A stretch of DNA of 64,000 bases, from assembly GCF_031877795.1 (NCBI RefSeq), contig NC_133971.1, positions 11,696,325 to 11,760,324 on the forward strand, written 5' to 3'. The position numbers and the translations under genes were made by a program. Below the pieces are notes generated by a model. The model was not told the DNA's origin, did not search any database, and worked only from the letters and a program-made list of their open reading frames with translations. This document shows positions 14,590 to 27,168 of the stretch, piece after piece (positions within the stretch are counted from its first letter, which is position 1; every line of letters starts with the position of its first letter). This stretch comes from Strix aluco. Lineage: Eukaryota > Chordata > Aves > Strigiformes > Strigidae.

Positions 14590-15545
14590 TCAACTATTTG
14601 AAAGCATACAGTAATATTCTACAACACATTTCTGACTGTGAGAGTCCTAGTAGTATAAAATATCTGTACTGCCTCTGGTTTTGCATTGATTTCTACAGAT
14701 TGAGAGATATTTGTCTCAATATATTTCTTTATGTGTGCCATGCAAAAGTGAAGGCTATAGTCCAGCTGAGGCCTTGCCAGAAGGGAAGGATTGCTTTACA
14801 TGCCTGACATAGTCCTGGTTTTATATATCCCACCATGCGGTTTGTTTTTTCACAACATCATGACACTGTTAATTTGTGTTTGGTTTGTGACCTGCTAAAA
14901 GATGCAGATCCTTATCTGTGGTACTGCTGCCTGTGCCATTTCCCCCCCTGTCATAGCACTGCAGTTCATTTCTTCAGTCAGTGGGTAAAGACTTCCACTT
15001 ATCCTCATTGAATAGCAGCCTATTTATTTCAGTCCATTTATCTCTATTCATTGAGATCTTTTTGAATGCTAGCCCTGACATCTAAAATATTTGCAATCCT
15101 TCCCAGCTTAGACTTATATGAAAATACAGCAGGCATCCTCCTCCTTTATCAACCAAGTCTTTACTCAATAGTAGCCAACACAAGACTGATGCCCATACAA
15201 CCGCACTTGATACGTGTGGCCAATCTGACGGTAAATTGGTGATTGTTGTTCCCTAAGGATGGTTTTCTCAAGACCTGTGTTCTGGCTTTCAGCAGTTTCC
15301 CCTGGACAATATTGCACTACCCTGCCTATAAGCATGCCATGGAGGGAGTGCAAAGACACACTAAAGTCAAGATATATCACATCTCCATTTTCTTCCTTTA
15401 TCACAAAGACACTTATAATGTCATTGAAGGAAATTAGACTGGTTTTACATGATCTGTTCTTAACGAATACACGTTGGCAGTTACTTACCACTTTGTGAAC
15501 TTCTCGGCATTTTCTTAGAGCATGTACCTCAGCAAAATGCAGATA
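14590..15545 (-). mobile_element. Ancient CR1-type LINE relic with RT-domain remains
   Basis: Read on the minus strand, this is a strongly diverged CR1 of the old amniote type, distinct from the young avian copies. A frame at 15165-15551 keeps RVFVKNRSCKTSLISF and GDVIYLDFSVSL, corresponding to the conserved GF.K.RSC.T.L..F and D.VYLDFSKAFD motifs of CR1 reverse transcriptase; the catalytic box is lost. On the plus strand, pieces such as CTAAAGTCAAGATATATCAC, CTGTTCTTAACGAATACACG and CCTTATCTGTGGTACTGCTG match the complement of the old CR1 consensus as I remember it. A deletion of several hundred bases seems to lie near 15120-15350. The boundaries are approximate. Confidence 0.78.
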
Positions 15546-16560
15546 GTGCAATTTGACTGTTATCTCAGTGGTAGTGAGTCAGGGGAGGACTTCCATCATT
15601 CTTCTGTTTTCCTGCATTTGTCTCCTCTATCAATATCATCACTCATATCATAAAGGCCCTTTACTGCATCCCTACTGTTTGAAGAGGACCAGACAAAGTG
15701 GTGTGGCTGAAAATTGTAGTGTGACTCCTCACCTCTCTTAGCTGAACGTGCTCACCTTCATGAGGAAATCGCTATTCTGTGTGGAGAGACCTTCGTGTGT
15801 CACTGCTTCAGAAAAATTGCAGCCCACATTCTGATTCTTTACATTAATAGTTTCACTGACAACTTTATTTCACTTCATGTATGTTGGGACTGAACCAGCT
15901 ATGCAAACTCTTTTCTGGTGGCCCAGGGATACAGATGGGAATGAGGGAACATATGGAGATAGGACAGAGTAATAAAATGTTTAGGCACATGATGAATGTT
16001 ATGGCAAAACATGTGGGTAATGTCATGCGCCATTAACAGAGATATCACAAATGCCTGTGGAGTGCACATGAGAAAATAAAAATGGCCAGATCTGTATGTG
16101 AAATGCAGAAGTGCAGTGACTGCACACAGCCATAACTCACACTCACATACCTCTTTCCCTATTCAGAAAGAGTTGGCCCCAAATATCTGGCCTTTATCTT
16201 TCTGAAGAGAAGAGAAATTACTCCATCTGAATTTCTGTGGTCTTGTGTTTTAACTGTAATGGCACACCAACCAAAGTGGGTCTGGAGACGCTCATCTACC
16301 TTCTTCATTAAACAGAGTTCTGATCCCAACAGTGCAAATGCCAACATGTCAATAGCAGATTATAGTTATGCTACAACTAGTCAGTGAAAGGCCATGGGCA
16401 CGATTTGCAAGGTTGTGACCTTCTCAGGCAGACCCCGTGTCTTCTTCTACTGAGCACAGCACCAGAGCCACTCTGAGTACCCGCACACCAACAAGAATAA
16501 ACCAGCATTGCCTCCTCCCCACTGTCATTCCCCTAACACTTACTCTTGAAAGGGTCAACA
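15546..16560. other. Intergenic, no recognised feature
   Basis: Single-copy sequence between the old CR1 relic and the short CR1 tail. The relic may extend somewhat into its left edge. Confidence 0.6.
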
Positions 16561-16668
16561 TAGCGCTGAGGGATATGGTGTAGTTGGGAACTGTCAGTGC
16601 TAGGTTAACGGTTGGACTAGATGATCTTCAAGGTCTGTTCCAACCTAGACGATTCTGTGATTCTGTGA
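16561..16668 (+). mobile_element. CR1 3' tail (about 110 bp)
   Basis: Only the end of a CR1 remains: GGTTGGACTAGATGATCTTC, GTTCCAACCTAGA, and the octamers GATTCTGTGATTCTGTGA. Strong 5' truncation is usual for CR1. Confidence 0.9.
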
Positions 16669-19600
16669 AAGAGGTCATTTAAATGTGATCCTACTCCCTT
16701 AAATGAACTCTGTCTCTTTTTTTTGTCATACTACAGTGTTTTCAACTTCTTCCCATCATTAAGCCATTTGCATGAAATACTGAACTGATTAATGTGGCAT
16801 TTTCCACTAAACTGTTTCAGGAAATGCTACACCTTACCAGTGGGATGCTTTTGAATAATGTAATCTCCTTAGTATAATTAAAACTAAGTTCTGAAGTTAG
16901 TACCTTTTTTCCCTAGAGACACTCATCAAAATGTCAAGTGTTCCTTCTAGTGGAACTGCAATCCCGTAGTACAAACAAATATATTTATCTACCATTCCTT
17001 GCAAGCAGGAGACCTTTGCCTCTATTCTTTGTCACTTCATTTTTTAACATGAGTAAATAATGTATGAAATAATAAACAGTCTCTGTGTAAAGAATGGCGG
17101 AGTATTTAAAAAAGCTTGAAGGAAAGACATGAGGTACCATAGTAAAAATAGTAAGAAGACCTTGTTTTGTTTTACTGATGATACCTTTCAAGTGTGACTC
17201 TTAAAATGAAGTTTAAATGTTTATTTACAAATAGAACAAATGATATGGAACAAAGCACTTGCTTCCTCTAGACTTCTCAGGGCACTTATTTTGCCTTAGA
17301 GAAAAACAGGGCTGGGGTGCCACCATCTGGAGAGCTGCAGCAATATTGTTTGGAGATTTCAAGTTGCTGGGAGTCCACAGATTTACAGATGAATTTTGGG
17401 CAAAACTGCAGTTAAAAGGGTGGAAAATTATTTCAAATTATGTTTGAGAAATTCCACAGGTAGAAAGATACTTTTTAAAATTTGATCATGTGTATTGTTA
17501 CACTCACCCCCAAAAATCCTGACTGTGTATCATATGCATAGCAGGTCAATCTATTCACTTGCTTTCCTCTCTTGCATTACTGAGATGCTCTGAAAGCGAG
17601 GACTGCCCTGTTGCTGTAACCCACAGCTCAGATCCACATGACTATAATAACCTGTCCTGAAATGAGAAATTACCAGCCACAATGTAAGTTCACAACCACA
17701 CTACTTTGCACAGTCTGCCAGATTTTACAGAAACTATTTGAGATTGTACTTTTTTTATTTGCTTCTCTTAATTTAGATGAAAACCCAACCAGAAGTTTTA
17801 TTATGCATTTAGGAAAATGAATAAATTCCACCTAAAAACCAGTTGTATATGTAGGACTGGCTTCTCTCCAGCATTTTATTATTATTTAGGAATGCTCTTT
17901 TTATTAAAGTTGGATGTACAGTACACTGTTAGCTAAAGATAGGACAGTTAAATATCTCTTAATTAACTTCCTCCTCCTAAACTGTCATATATAAGTCATT
18001 GAAGTTATTATAGGAGACAGTGTATGCTTGTGCAATAAGCACAGCAAGATCAAAGCTTAATATTCTCCTATCTAACTTAGGTCATCTGGGAGGTAGACAT
18101 CTAGTCTAATCTACTGAGGTAAGCTCCCTCCATGATCCCTGCGGGCAGGGAGACACTGCTTGGATCCTTCCCCCTGTAACAATTTCCTAAACCTGGAGCA
18201 ACAAACTACTTTCCGGAAAAGCTCATCTCTCCCTACCAACGTAGGGACAGCCTGAACATCCATCTCACAGTAAATACCTCAGCTTGTAGGTGGCCACATG
18301 CTTGGAAGTTGTACCTCACCCTGTTTCTAACATCATAAAAGGACTCACATAAGCCTAGTGGAAGTAATGTCTGGCCTATACATTGTTTAACAGAAACTAG
18401 ATGAATGAGAGCTATCAGATATATCTTTGGAGGAAAACACTTCTCCAACCAAATCCATAAACATGTTGCCTTTATCCCCAGTGGTGGCATTTACTTACGT
18501 ATGTATTAGCCACAACTACTCTGCACTTTCTACAGCTAATCTTCCTGTTTATCACTTCACTTGAAATGCTCCTGTTATAAGATCACTAGATACTGGTGGA
18601 ATGGATATCTGACAACACTGATTAGCTTAAAGCGTAACATAACTTCATTAATGTCTTGTAAGGACACTTGATGTTTAACAGTCCCATTTCCTAATGTACA
18701 AACATGTCAAACATAGCACATCAATGCCATACAAGGTTAATTGCTCTTACTAATCCACTGATGAAAACCTATTGCTTTTATATATAATAGAAAACCACAA
18801 TAAACTTCTTTCATTTATTGGACCATTATATCAAGTGTGCATAGTCTTCAATCTGTTAAGAATATTTTAAGCTGAGTCTTCTTAAACCCTAAATGCTTTT
18901 ACTTTGTATATGTCCCTATCTATTAAGGCTAAAAGCCACAGCATTCAGCAGTTGCATATGCACAGGCAGACAGGCAGCAATGCAGCCACCCAGTCATCCC
19001 AAGGCTGTTTTTGGGAGACCACGCCATCAACATGCACAAGCTTTCTGTCTCCCAGGAAAGCCAAAACTGTCAATGATCAGTTTGCTGGGGCTTCTTTATA
19101 CTTTCTCTATCTAGAAAATAAATTTCTATGTTTTTATTTGTTAGATAATCTCGAGGGTCTCAGTCACCATATCGTGAACCATTATGGTGTCCAAGTGCGT
19201 ATAGATGGGACGGTTCTGAGGGGACAGTACATGGATACACCTGAATTCAGAACTACCAAGAAACATCCCCAAAAGTGGAACATGGTCATATGCAGTGATG
19301 AGCGGTTACAAGACCCACCAGTGTGCTTCTGTCTGGACCAGCCTGCGCCCTCCTAAAATGCTCCTGGGCAGGTTCAAGAGTCCCTGCAGACACCCGGCTG
19401 AGCCCCTTGACTGTTCCTGGACACCTGCACCTGAGCCAGCCCAGGAAGGCAGCCCTAGTTTGGGCATCACTGTCCCACACCTCCTCCCACCCAGAATGTA
19501 GGGGCTGCCTGGGCTGGTGTGGTCCTTCAGGAACAGCCATGCCAACCTGCCGCCATGGGCAGATCATGAGACAACAGCCCATGTGGGGCAGTCCACTGAA

Positions 19601-22166
19601 ATACAGACAAATGCAGAAGTAGAGGCTCTTAATAGTAACTCCTTTCATTACCCAGCTTCATCAGATGAGTAATTTAATCATTTGATAGTATTTTCTTTAG
19701 CTGTAGAATAAGGATTACAGTATGTCATACTTACACAGTTCATGTGGAGAGACGAGATGATTACATAGTGGGCATTTGTAAAGGTATGGTATGGAAAGGA
19801 GGAATCTGAATTCTAGGGTAGGGAACTAGCTACCAAGTGGAACATTTTCCTCTTTTTGTCTTTCAGTAGTTTGACAATAGTTGCTGGGAATACTACTCTG
19901 TAGCTGGAAGGTTGAAAATCCTTTGTCCCCCTTTAATATAAAATGAGTCTTAAGTTTAGAAAAGCAGAAAATAACAATGTCACTGTCACTCCAAATTCAC
20001 ATGGTGATGTGGTGATTTAATTGTGGTAGAAAATAGCCATTTGCAGTGGGTAGGAACAGAAATATTAATCATCTGCAATAGTTGCAGTGCTTTCTCCAGC
20101 AGAAGAAACCTGCCTGTTTGTCTACCATACTAATCTGAATGAATCTCATCCTTGGGTCTGTGGTGGAGTTTGTAACAGCTGATCCTGCCTATTTTTTTAC
20201 TGGACTGCATGGAAGTTATTAGACTTCTCACCAGGTCACACATACAGGCTCACAGTATGTGAAAAAAAAATTGCTAAAATTGCAAAACATAATACCAAAA
20301 ATCAAGACAGAGGAAAGACATACCAAAATAAATTGATCATAATTAATTTAATAAATGGACAGTGTATAAAGTCCTCTGGGATGCTCTTAGAGCTATTGCT
20401 AGTATATATTTATAATCACTTAAGTTACAATATAAAAAAGGAGTAATATAGAAACAGAAGTTATAAGGTAAAAATGCTGAAGGTAAAAGTTATTGCTGTA
20501 GGTGCTGTGGCCAGTACACCTTTAGTTTTCATGTTGTAATCAACAAGTATGATACAATAATATTCCTCAGAAAGGACACAGAGGAAGAGCTAGTCTTGAC
20601 CTTTTCCTTTTGAGGGAAACTAAAAAAGAATTAGAAATATTTTTATTAGGAGCACTGAAATATATTTCCTCTAGAATCAGGTGAGTGCCTATTCAGCATC
20701 ATGAAGAATTAATTTTTCATATTTAAAGTGATGCTTAGCTTTCACCTGTTGGGTTTTGGTTTTCTTCCTTACTGGTATTATTAACTTCTAAGCTTTTAAT
20801 CTCCTGAGGTTAATTAATGGCCAGTTTGCACAGCCTGCTGGAATGAGCCATGCCGGGGAGCAGCAGAAGTGATGGCAGTGCTCCTGCAGCTGGGAAAAAG
20901 GAATGTCATTACGGACATAATCCCACCCATGGCTAGACCAAGGAGCTGGATTATCACAAAATATGTACTGGCCAGTTAGCGAGCCACTTTTTATAGATCT
21001 TTCTTCACCACTTTGGCTCTTCAGCAGCTGATGTATGGTTTGGAGAGTGAGTATTTATAGCTCATCCAGTTTTGAAACCTCTCTAATGCAGCCATAGATG
21101 CTCTCATCTAAGGAAATACTGAATGCTTTTTAGCTATCACATTACTCTCTTCACTGCAGTGAATGTCTGTGTTAAACTACGCTCTTTTAAGTTGGATAGA
21201 GGGAAACAGACTTTTACCTCAAAAAGTTCACACATATAATATGAAATAGCACTGTACTTTTTTCAGCATTTTTCCCCCCTGGTTTCCTATCCTGACTGCT
21301 TTGAAAAAATGCTTCCTTTCACATAGTAGCAATGTCTGCCATGTTGTTTCCTCCACCCCAGAACATCCCCCTTGGCTTAGAGCTGAGCATAGATGAAGAA
21401 ATCGGTATCCCCTGTCCAGAGGACACTAACTTGGACTGATTGAATCCCTCTCCCCACCACAGCACCTGCAGGTTTCTTGATCTGTCTAGACCTCCTCATG
21501 CTCTTCTTCCTGTCCTCAGCTGCTCTCGCTCACTCTGAGTCACCCACACAATTAGACTTTCACCTGTGCTTAATCATTGCTCAAAGTCCTTTAATTTGAA
21601 CTGGCTGCCTTTTGAACTGCCAGGCATAGATTTACCTGGGCACAGCCAATGCCAGGCAACCAGGCTCCTGCACTGGGCTCAGGCAGGGCTGCTTGTCTGC
21701 CTCTGTTTAAGACAGCATTTGCTTTTACATGCATGCGACAGTCTCCCTGTAATGCCTTGACCTCCCTAGGGAAGCCTGCAGTCTTCCCATGGTATTAGGT
21801 TCTGCCTAAGGCTGGTGGTATGGCTTTGGTTTGTCCCAGAATAATTTTTAGTGTGAAGTTCCATATGGTATAAATCAGTCCTTAGATACTGTGGGTGTGA
21901 ACACCATGAAAAAATGATCAAATTAGCATTGAATGTGACCCATTATTTTTTGCACATGACCTGTTGGAGACTCAAATCTTAAATCTATTCTTTCATTAAT
22001 GTAAACATCTGCAGCATGAAAAAGTTCTGGTTTGTTATAGCATTGCCCATGACTGTTTAGACTATTGACATGATACAAGGAAATGATCACCTACTTTGCA
22101 ACTTATTTACTTATAGCAACTTATAAGGATTTCTGAATATTGCTTAATAATCCTGCTTGCCCTGAC
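16669..22166. other. Intergenic; holds the 18.9-19.4 kb open frame
   Basis: Mostly AT-rich single-copy DNA. A block at about 18070-18300 has the feel of an old diverged repeat but could not be assigned. The segment at about 20815-21060 (containing TTAATTAATGG and a denser, balanced composition) could be a conserved non-coding element; only an alignment would show this. Confidence 0.6.
18904..19356 (+). other. Unassigned 150-codon open frame
   Basis: This is the longest open frame in the window outside recognised repeats, the CpG island and the LTR at 24749-25210. I do not recognise the protein. The last third (HHIVNHYGVQVRIDGTVLRG onward, ending shortly after WNMVICSDERLQ) has a more protein-like composition than the first part and local CpG is raised (19145-19310). 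A TTTTTATTTGTTAG acceptor-like sequence precedes that part at about 19130-19143, so it could be an exon or an old retrocopy. A chance frame is equally possible. The GC-rich sequence that follows (19320-19610) has open frames on both strands and no clear identity. Confidence 0.2.
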
Positions 22167-22765
22167 TGTTCTGTGGAAGCTTACCAAGGGCTACTGTGTT
22201 CATCAAAACAAAGCAGTTTTCTGTAGAAACTTACCAAGAATTAATATGTTTGGCAAAAATAAGAAACATGTCCTTGGAAAGCAGATGGGTTCTAACAAGT
22301 TTAGTCTTTGTAATGGATAGATAGCCATATATGGATGGTAGAAACTGATATACTGGTGCTTTTAGGTAAGATAGAGGTGGTAAACCAGCAGGAACCTCTC
22401 TTGTTATTCAAGAAATTGGCTAAGAGAATCTGCGCATGCTCCAAGGAAAAGTACAAGGTGAAGACTGTGAGCCTTCCTCCAAAAGATCCCTGAAGACGTC
22501 CACCAGGAGGCAATGCGCAGGTGCAAAGAGAACATAAACTGCTGACACCAGCCTTTCGAACTAACCCAGCCTTACTTATGCATATGGGTATTTGTGCTAT
22601 GTAATCCAATGAATATGTATATATATCCACATTATAAGTTTCTGGTAAAATGTGCTGTTGGTGTGCAAGTTTTGTGGAGAAATCCCCTTGCACCCTGGCA
22701 CCAGAGTAAACATACCTGCTTTATAACTCTCTCTGAGTTGTAGAGTCCGTTTCCGCAAATCAGAC
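22167..22765 (+). mobile_element. Probable solo LTR, plus orientation (ERV1-like style)
   Basis: The right half has the layout of a retroviral LTR: TATATATA near 22617-22626, about 75 bases of leader, an AGTAAA polyadenylation-type signal near 22706, then CTGCTTTATAACTCTCTC and the end GTTTCCGCAAATCA at about 22749-22762. The left limit is a guess, set at TGTTCTGTGG. Two 50-base direct repeats (22171-22220 and 22221-22270, 33 of 50 bases identical) lie at the left, as enhancer duplications often do in U3. No target duplication could be identified, so the exact ends are open. Confidence 0.62.
22500..22513 (+). promoter_or_regulatory. CTCF-like motif inside the ERV1-like LTR
   Basis: CCACCAGGAGGCAA fits the CTCF core CCANNAGNNGGC. 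It is a sequence match only. Confidence 0.35.
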
Positions 22766-24440
22766 ATTTTAAAATATTTTAAAATTTATTTTGGAAAAAA
22801 ACCTCTGAATTTGAGAAATGAACCTCTGAAAACTAAATTAATTTTGCACAAATGTATTCACATAAAAAATGTCTTTAGCTTTAACCAAGTTAGTTTAATA
22901 AGGACATGTACGATTAGGTCATGTATCAAGAAAAGAAAGCTGAATTACTTAATTGGCCTCTAAAGTTCAACAAATTGTAAGTATGATTCTGAAATACTTA
23001 AGTTCCCACTGTGTTGCTTTTTTGAGATACAGCTAAAGAAATGCTTTCAACTGTCTATAAATCTAGTCTTCCAAATGTTGAATTTAGCTGTGAAAAATGG
23101 CTTTTCCTAAAAGGAACGTGGAAGAGTTCCTGAAAGTTGAAATGAGCACCTCTCTCAGCTCCAAGTATAGAATACCACAAGCAAGCACATATTTGCTTGA
23201 GTTCTTAACGACAGCCATCTCATTCCTAATATAAAGCCAAAGCGAGAGAGGTCTAACACATGTTTTGACACCTGGTCTGTATGAAGTGACTCAAATGGCT
23301 TTGAAATGCACCCGTTTCCACTCACGGGAGTTTTCACTGGTTCATCATGGCTGTGGACCAGCATAACCAAAAAAAAATCTTAGCCTCATAAAGTCCATTT
23401 TGATTGCAAGTACCATCCTCTAAGAGGAAACAACTTGAAGTGCCTTTTGAACCAAGTCTTTTGCTCTACTTATGAAAAGATTGTCAGATCTTGAGTTTAA
23501 TTTGTATCATTCAATCTTTTTATGGCCCTGTAACTCATTGGCTTAGAATATATTAACTGGGGAAAAAAATTGCTGAAAGAGCTTATACAACTAGTTCTTA
23601 GAAAATTTATTTAAAGAAACACAAGAGAAAAACTGTTTAACTTACCAAGCTAGGACTTGCAGAATTGGTTTGAGTCGGAAAGTAACACAGGATCAAAAAA
23701 TCTTGGTATATTGTCTTTTTAACTATAAATAGGGGTTACACTAATAAAGACTAACAATTTTCAGAAGAAAATACTAGAATTGAAAACTGAGGTGAATTCT
23801 GACATAGGGACTATTTTTAGCCTGGACCAGATAATGCCATCTTCCTTCTCATGAAGCGGAGCCTACATGGTGAGTGATACTACAGACCTGGTACCAGTAT
23901 GGTGGTTTGCTCCTGCTTGCCTGATGCCAGCCCTCCTTTGGAGTGTGTCTCCAGGCACTCACACAGACACACAGAGCTAGAGACTGCCTGCCTGTCAGCA
24001 TCCCTAGCACTGTGTGCATCATCAAAACCTGTTCTGTGCTGCACAATTTCTCTGATGTTGGTGAGAAATCCTGTCACGAGGAGAGAGAACTCAGGACCTC
24101 ATGAATCCATCTTGAAACCATCAATAAAGATGTCAGGGCTTCTGTGAGGGAAGACCACATATGCTTGGGACAAGCTGTATTTCCACTACCCGGTGGCAAA
24201 GTGCATGATTTCTGAGCCTATGTGGCACGAGCATTTTTCCTCTGGATGGGTCTGCTCAAGCCTGCATATGCTTCTCTCTCCCCTTCCCTCTCTTCCCACA
24301 GCCCGTCCTTTTCCCTAGCTGACTTTCAAAAGTTGTGCAGTCTCACAAATCCACAGGCAGTTTCACTTCTTCCCCATATACCTCATGTCACCTATGTGCT
24401 TTCCTACTGTACATCCTGCCTCTGTGGTCCTTTTCTGTAG
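22766..24440. other. Intergenic, no recognised feature
   Basis: AT-rich left part and a slightly GC-richer part at 23850-24440 with overlapping short frames on both strands. Nothing was recognised. Confidence 0.65.
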
Positions 24441-24445
24441 GGTGG

Positions 24446-25464
24446 TGTCATGGTTTGAACTCAGAGGGCAACTGAGCCACTCGCTCCCCCCATCCCCTCC
24501 ACAGTGCTGAGAATGGGAGAACAAGCAAAGACACCATTCACTCCCCCCTTCCCCCCCAGCGCTGAGAAGGAGGAACGCAAAAGACCCAGGAACTTGAGAT
24601 AAGGACAGGGAGGGATGACCTTATCCTTTAACGCAAGTAAAAAACCAGACTGTCCAGGGGAAGAGAAAAAGGACATAAATTAAATACACACACTAAGGAC
24701 AACAGCACTTAACAGACAGAGCAGGACCATGAGAAGAATTACCAGATTTTGGAAACACCTTCCCATACCCCTCCCTTTTTCCTGGGCTCAGCTTTGCTCC
24801 TGATATCTCTACCTCCTCATGCCAGTGGCGCAGGGGCAAGGAAAGGGGGGTGCATCCAGTCCTGCCACTTCTTCCAGCTTGGGGAGGGAGAACTTCTGGC
24901 ATTCCTCCCCTGTTCCAGCGCAGTTCCCCTCTCACAGGAAACAGTCCTCCACAAACTCTCTGACATGAGTCACTCCCACAGGCATGTGGGTCACCCCCAC
25001 ATGTTGCAATCTCCCAGTGCTGACCTACAACAGTGGGGCCTTCTTCCATGGGGTCCCGGCCTTCTTCAGGCACAGTCACCTAGCACAGGTGGGGTCCCCC
25101 ACAGGCCGCAAATCAGCATCTGTTCCACCATAGACCCCATGGGTGGCAGGGGGTGGGAGGGCGACCCTGCCATCTCACCATGGGATACAGGGGAGTCTCT
25201 GCTCCAGTGAACCTCTGCCGCTTCTCCTCCTTTCTTCCACTGACCTTGGTGCTCACAGAGATGTTCTCACAACTTCTCACAAATCCCACCACTCCTTCCA
25301 GGTTCCCCTTCTTAAATACTTAAATACAGAGGCACAGCTAATTGGCAGCAAAGGCGGGTCTAACTTGGAGCTGGGGAGCTTCGAGAAAATTCTCACAGGA
25401 GGCCACTGTTGTAGCCCCCTCCCCTGCTACCAAAAAACCCCTGATACTCACTCAAACCAGAACA
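24446..25464 (-). mobile_element. Solo LTR (ERVL-like), minus orientation
   Basis: On the minus strand the element begins TGTTCTGGTTTGAG and ends CAAACCATGACA. The flanks GGTGG (24441-24445) and GATGG (25465-25469) form a 5-bp target duplication with one difference. It is related to the LTR at 54346-55448: both have a GTAGC...GGGGCTAC-like 5' section, a TATTTAAG element (complement at 25311-25327, doubled here), the block CACCAAGGTCAGTG (complement at 25238-25251) and a pyrimidine/purine-rich second half. No internal retroviral sequence is present. Long frames on both strands (for example 24749-25210) are by-products of the GC-rich composition. Confidence 0.8.
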
Positions 25465-25469
25465 GATGG

Positions 25470-27168
25470 CAAGACTGATGGTGAGGATAATGGTAACGCT
25501 AAGGCCTCAGTAAGGTCTCGAGGGGCAAAAGGTCACAGATGATTCTGACAGGACCAATTTATTATTCTTTCAGGAACATTACAAAACTGACCATTTTTGG
25601 CCTACAGCAAGAGACAAGCAATAAAGAAACTTTAAGGCAACATGCACATTACAAGCCATCACGGACAAGTAATAGCAACAGGATAAGGCCAGAAGAGGCC
25701 AATGCCATCCCCTTAGGAATCTAGGAAATAAATGTTTTCTATATTAACAGACCCCACCACCTTTCTCTGAGGAGTCCAAGATATAAAATGAAAAGTTTTC
25801 AGGGCTAGGAGAGGCTGCATATTGTCTACTACAGCAGAAGTCAGTAGCATGAACTTAGGTGAGTAGTGTCAAATTAACTTTAATAGGTCAGATAAAATCA
25901 AACAGAGGTTCCTCACCTTTACCTGGAACCAAATAAGTCAAATAAAGGGCTCTTAGCCCTTGTTTAAATCCAAAAAAAATCAAACAGAACAGGTTTCCAG
26001 CCTTTTTCAGTTTGCAGATCCCTCTACAAGTTTCCCATAGCTCTGTATACCACTGTAAGATGCCTGGCAGTAGCACTGCTTCACTTAGTTATCTATCAAA
26101 GACAAACAGAAGTTACCTGGGGACCATGGACCCTCATCATTGACAGATATCTCTCCTGTCCAAGTCCAGAGAAATAAAACAGAAGAGTCTCTAGTCCCAG
26201 ATATTCCTTCAACTTTTTCTAACAGATGTAGCTGGCACAAAATTTCCCTTTTCCAGAGTGCTAGACCAGGCTGGAGCCAGGCTTTATGGCCTGATGTGAT
26301 GCTGGGCATGGTTGGTACCTTGGTGGCAGCACCTTGGTGGTGTGCTGTCAGCCAGTTCCCTCTGCCCTGGAAGCCAGAGATGCCCGGACCCCATCAGAAA
26401 AAGGCCTGTGGACAGGGAGGACTGATTCAATTCTTCATCTTAGAGTATCCTCATGCTTTTTCAGTGTCTTCTTGCCCTGGTCAGCCATTGCTTCTAGCCA
26501 CAACCCCTAAGATTTTACATCATAGAACCTGATCAAGTGGCTAACCCCCAAGTGTGCTTCTGCACAAAACCCCTCAAAACGCAAACTAACATGCCAGTCT
26601 CCCAAAACTGAAGGAGCCCCCCCCATACACCAGGCAGGGCAATGGAATTTCCCTCCCATGAGAAGACTGTTCCACACAATACTAAGGTTTTGAGACCTCA
26701 AGGGTGGTCAGTATAAGGGTATATGGGAGGGAGGAGGAGGCTAGAAAGCCAGCCCCCTTTTACAGCCAGGCTTCCTCATTAAGGGAGTCAGCTGGCTGAT
26801 GATGAATGAGCTAAAATTGCAAACATATCAACCAGTTGGTAATTATGGACTAAAGCAGGCATCTGCCACAAAGATGTGTCAGTTAAAGATATTGACTAAA
26901 ACTGTGACCTCTTCTGAGTGCAGCTCTGCAAGCCAGACATAGCAACATGAGCATTTCCCCAGAACCAAGAGGGCTATTTCACAGTCGAGCATTTAAGCAG
27001 GTCTTGTCACAGCCTCTGAGTACTCAGTCATGGACCTCTGGGTCAGAAATGGAAAAGCATCCAGTATTTATTCTCCTGTTTAGAAGGAGACAATCCACAG
27101 ATAATTTTTTTTTCCCCAACAGCATTAGAGTGTGGACTTAAAGCACTAGGGTTTCTCTTCAAAGCAAA
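25470..27168. other. Intergenic, no recognised feature
   Basis: The region lies between a solo LTR and a CR1. A 130-codon plus frame at 26140-26532 has no recognisable motifs and is treated as chance. Confidence 0.6.

Noticed and set aside
24693..25210. Open frames of 128 and 153 codons on opposite strands
   Set aside because: Both fall inside the minus-strand LTR and show no retroviral or cellular protein motif.
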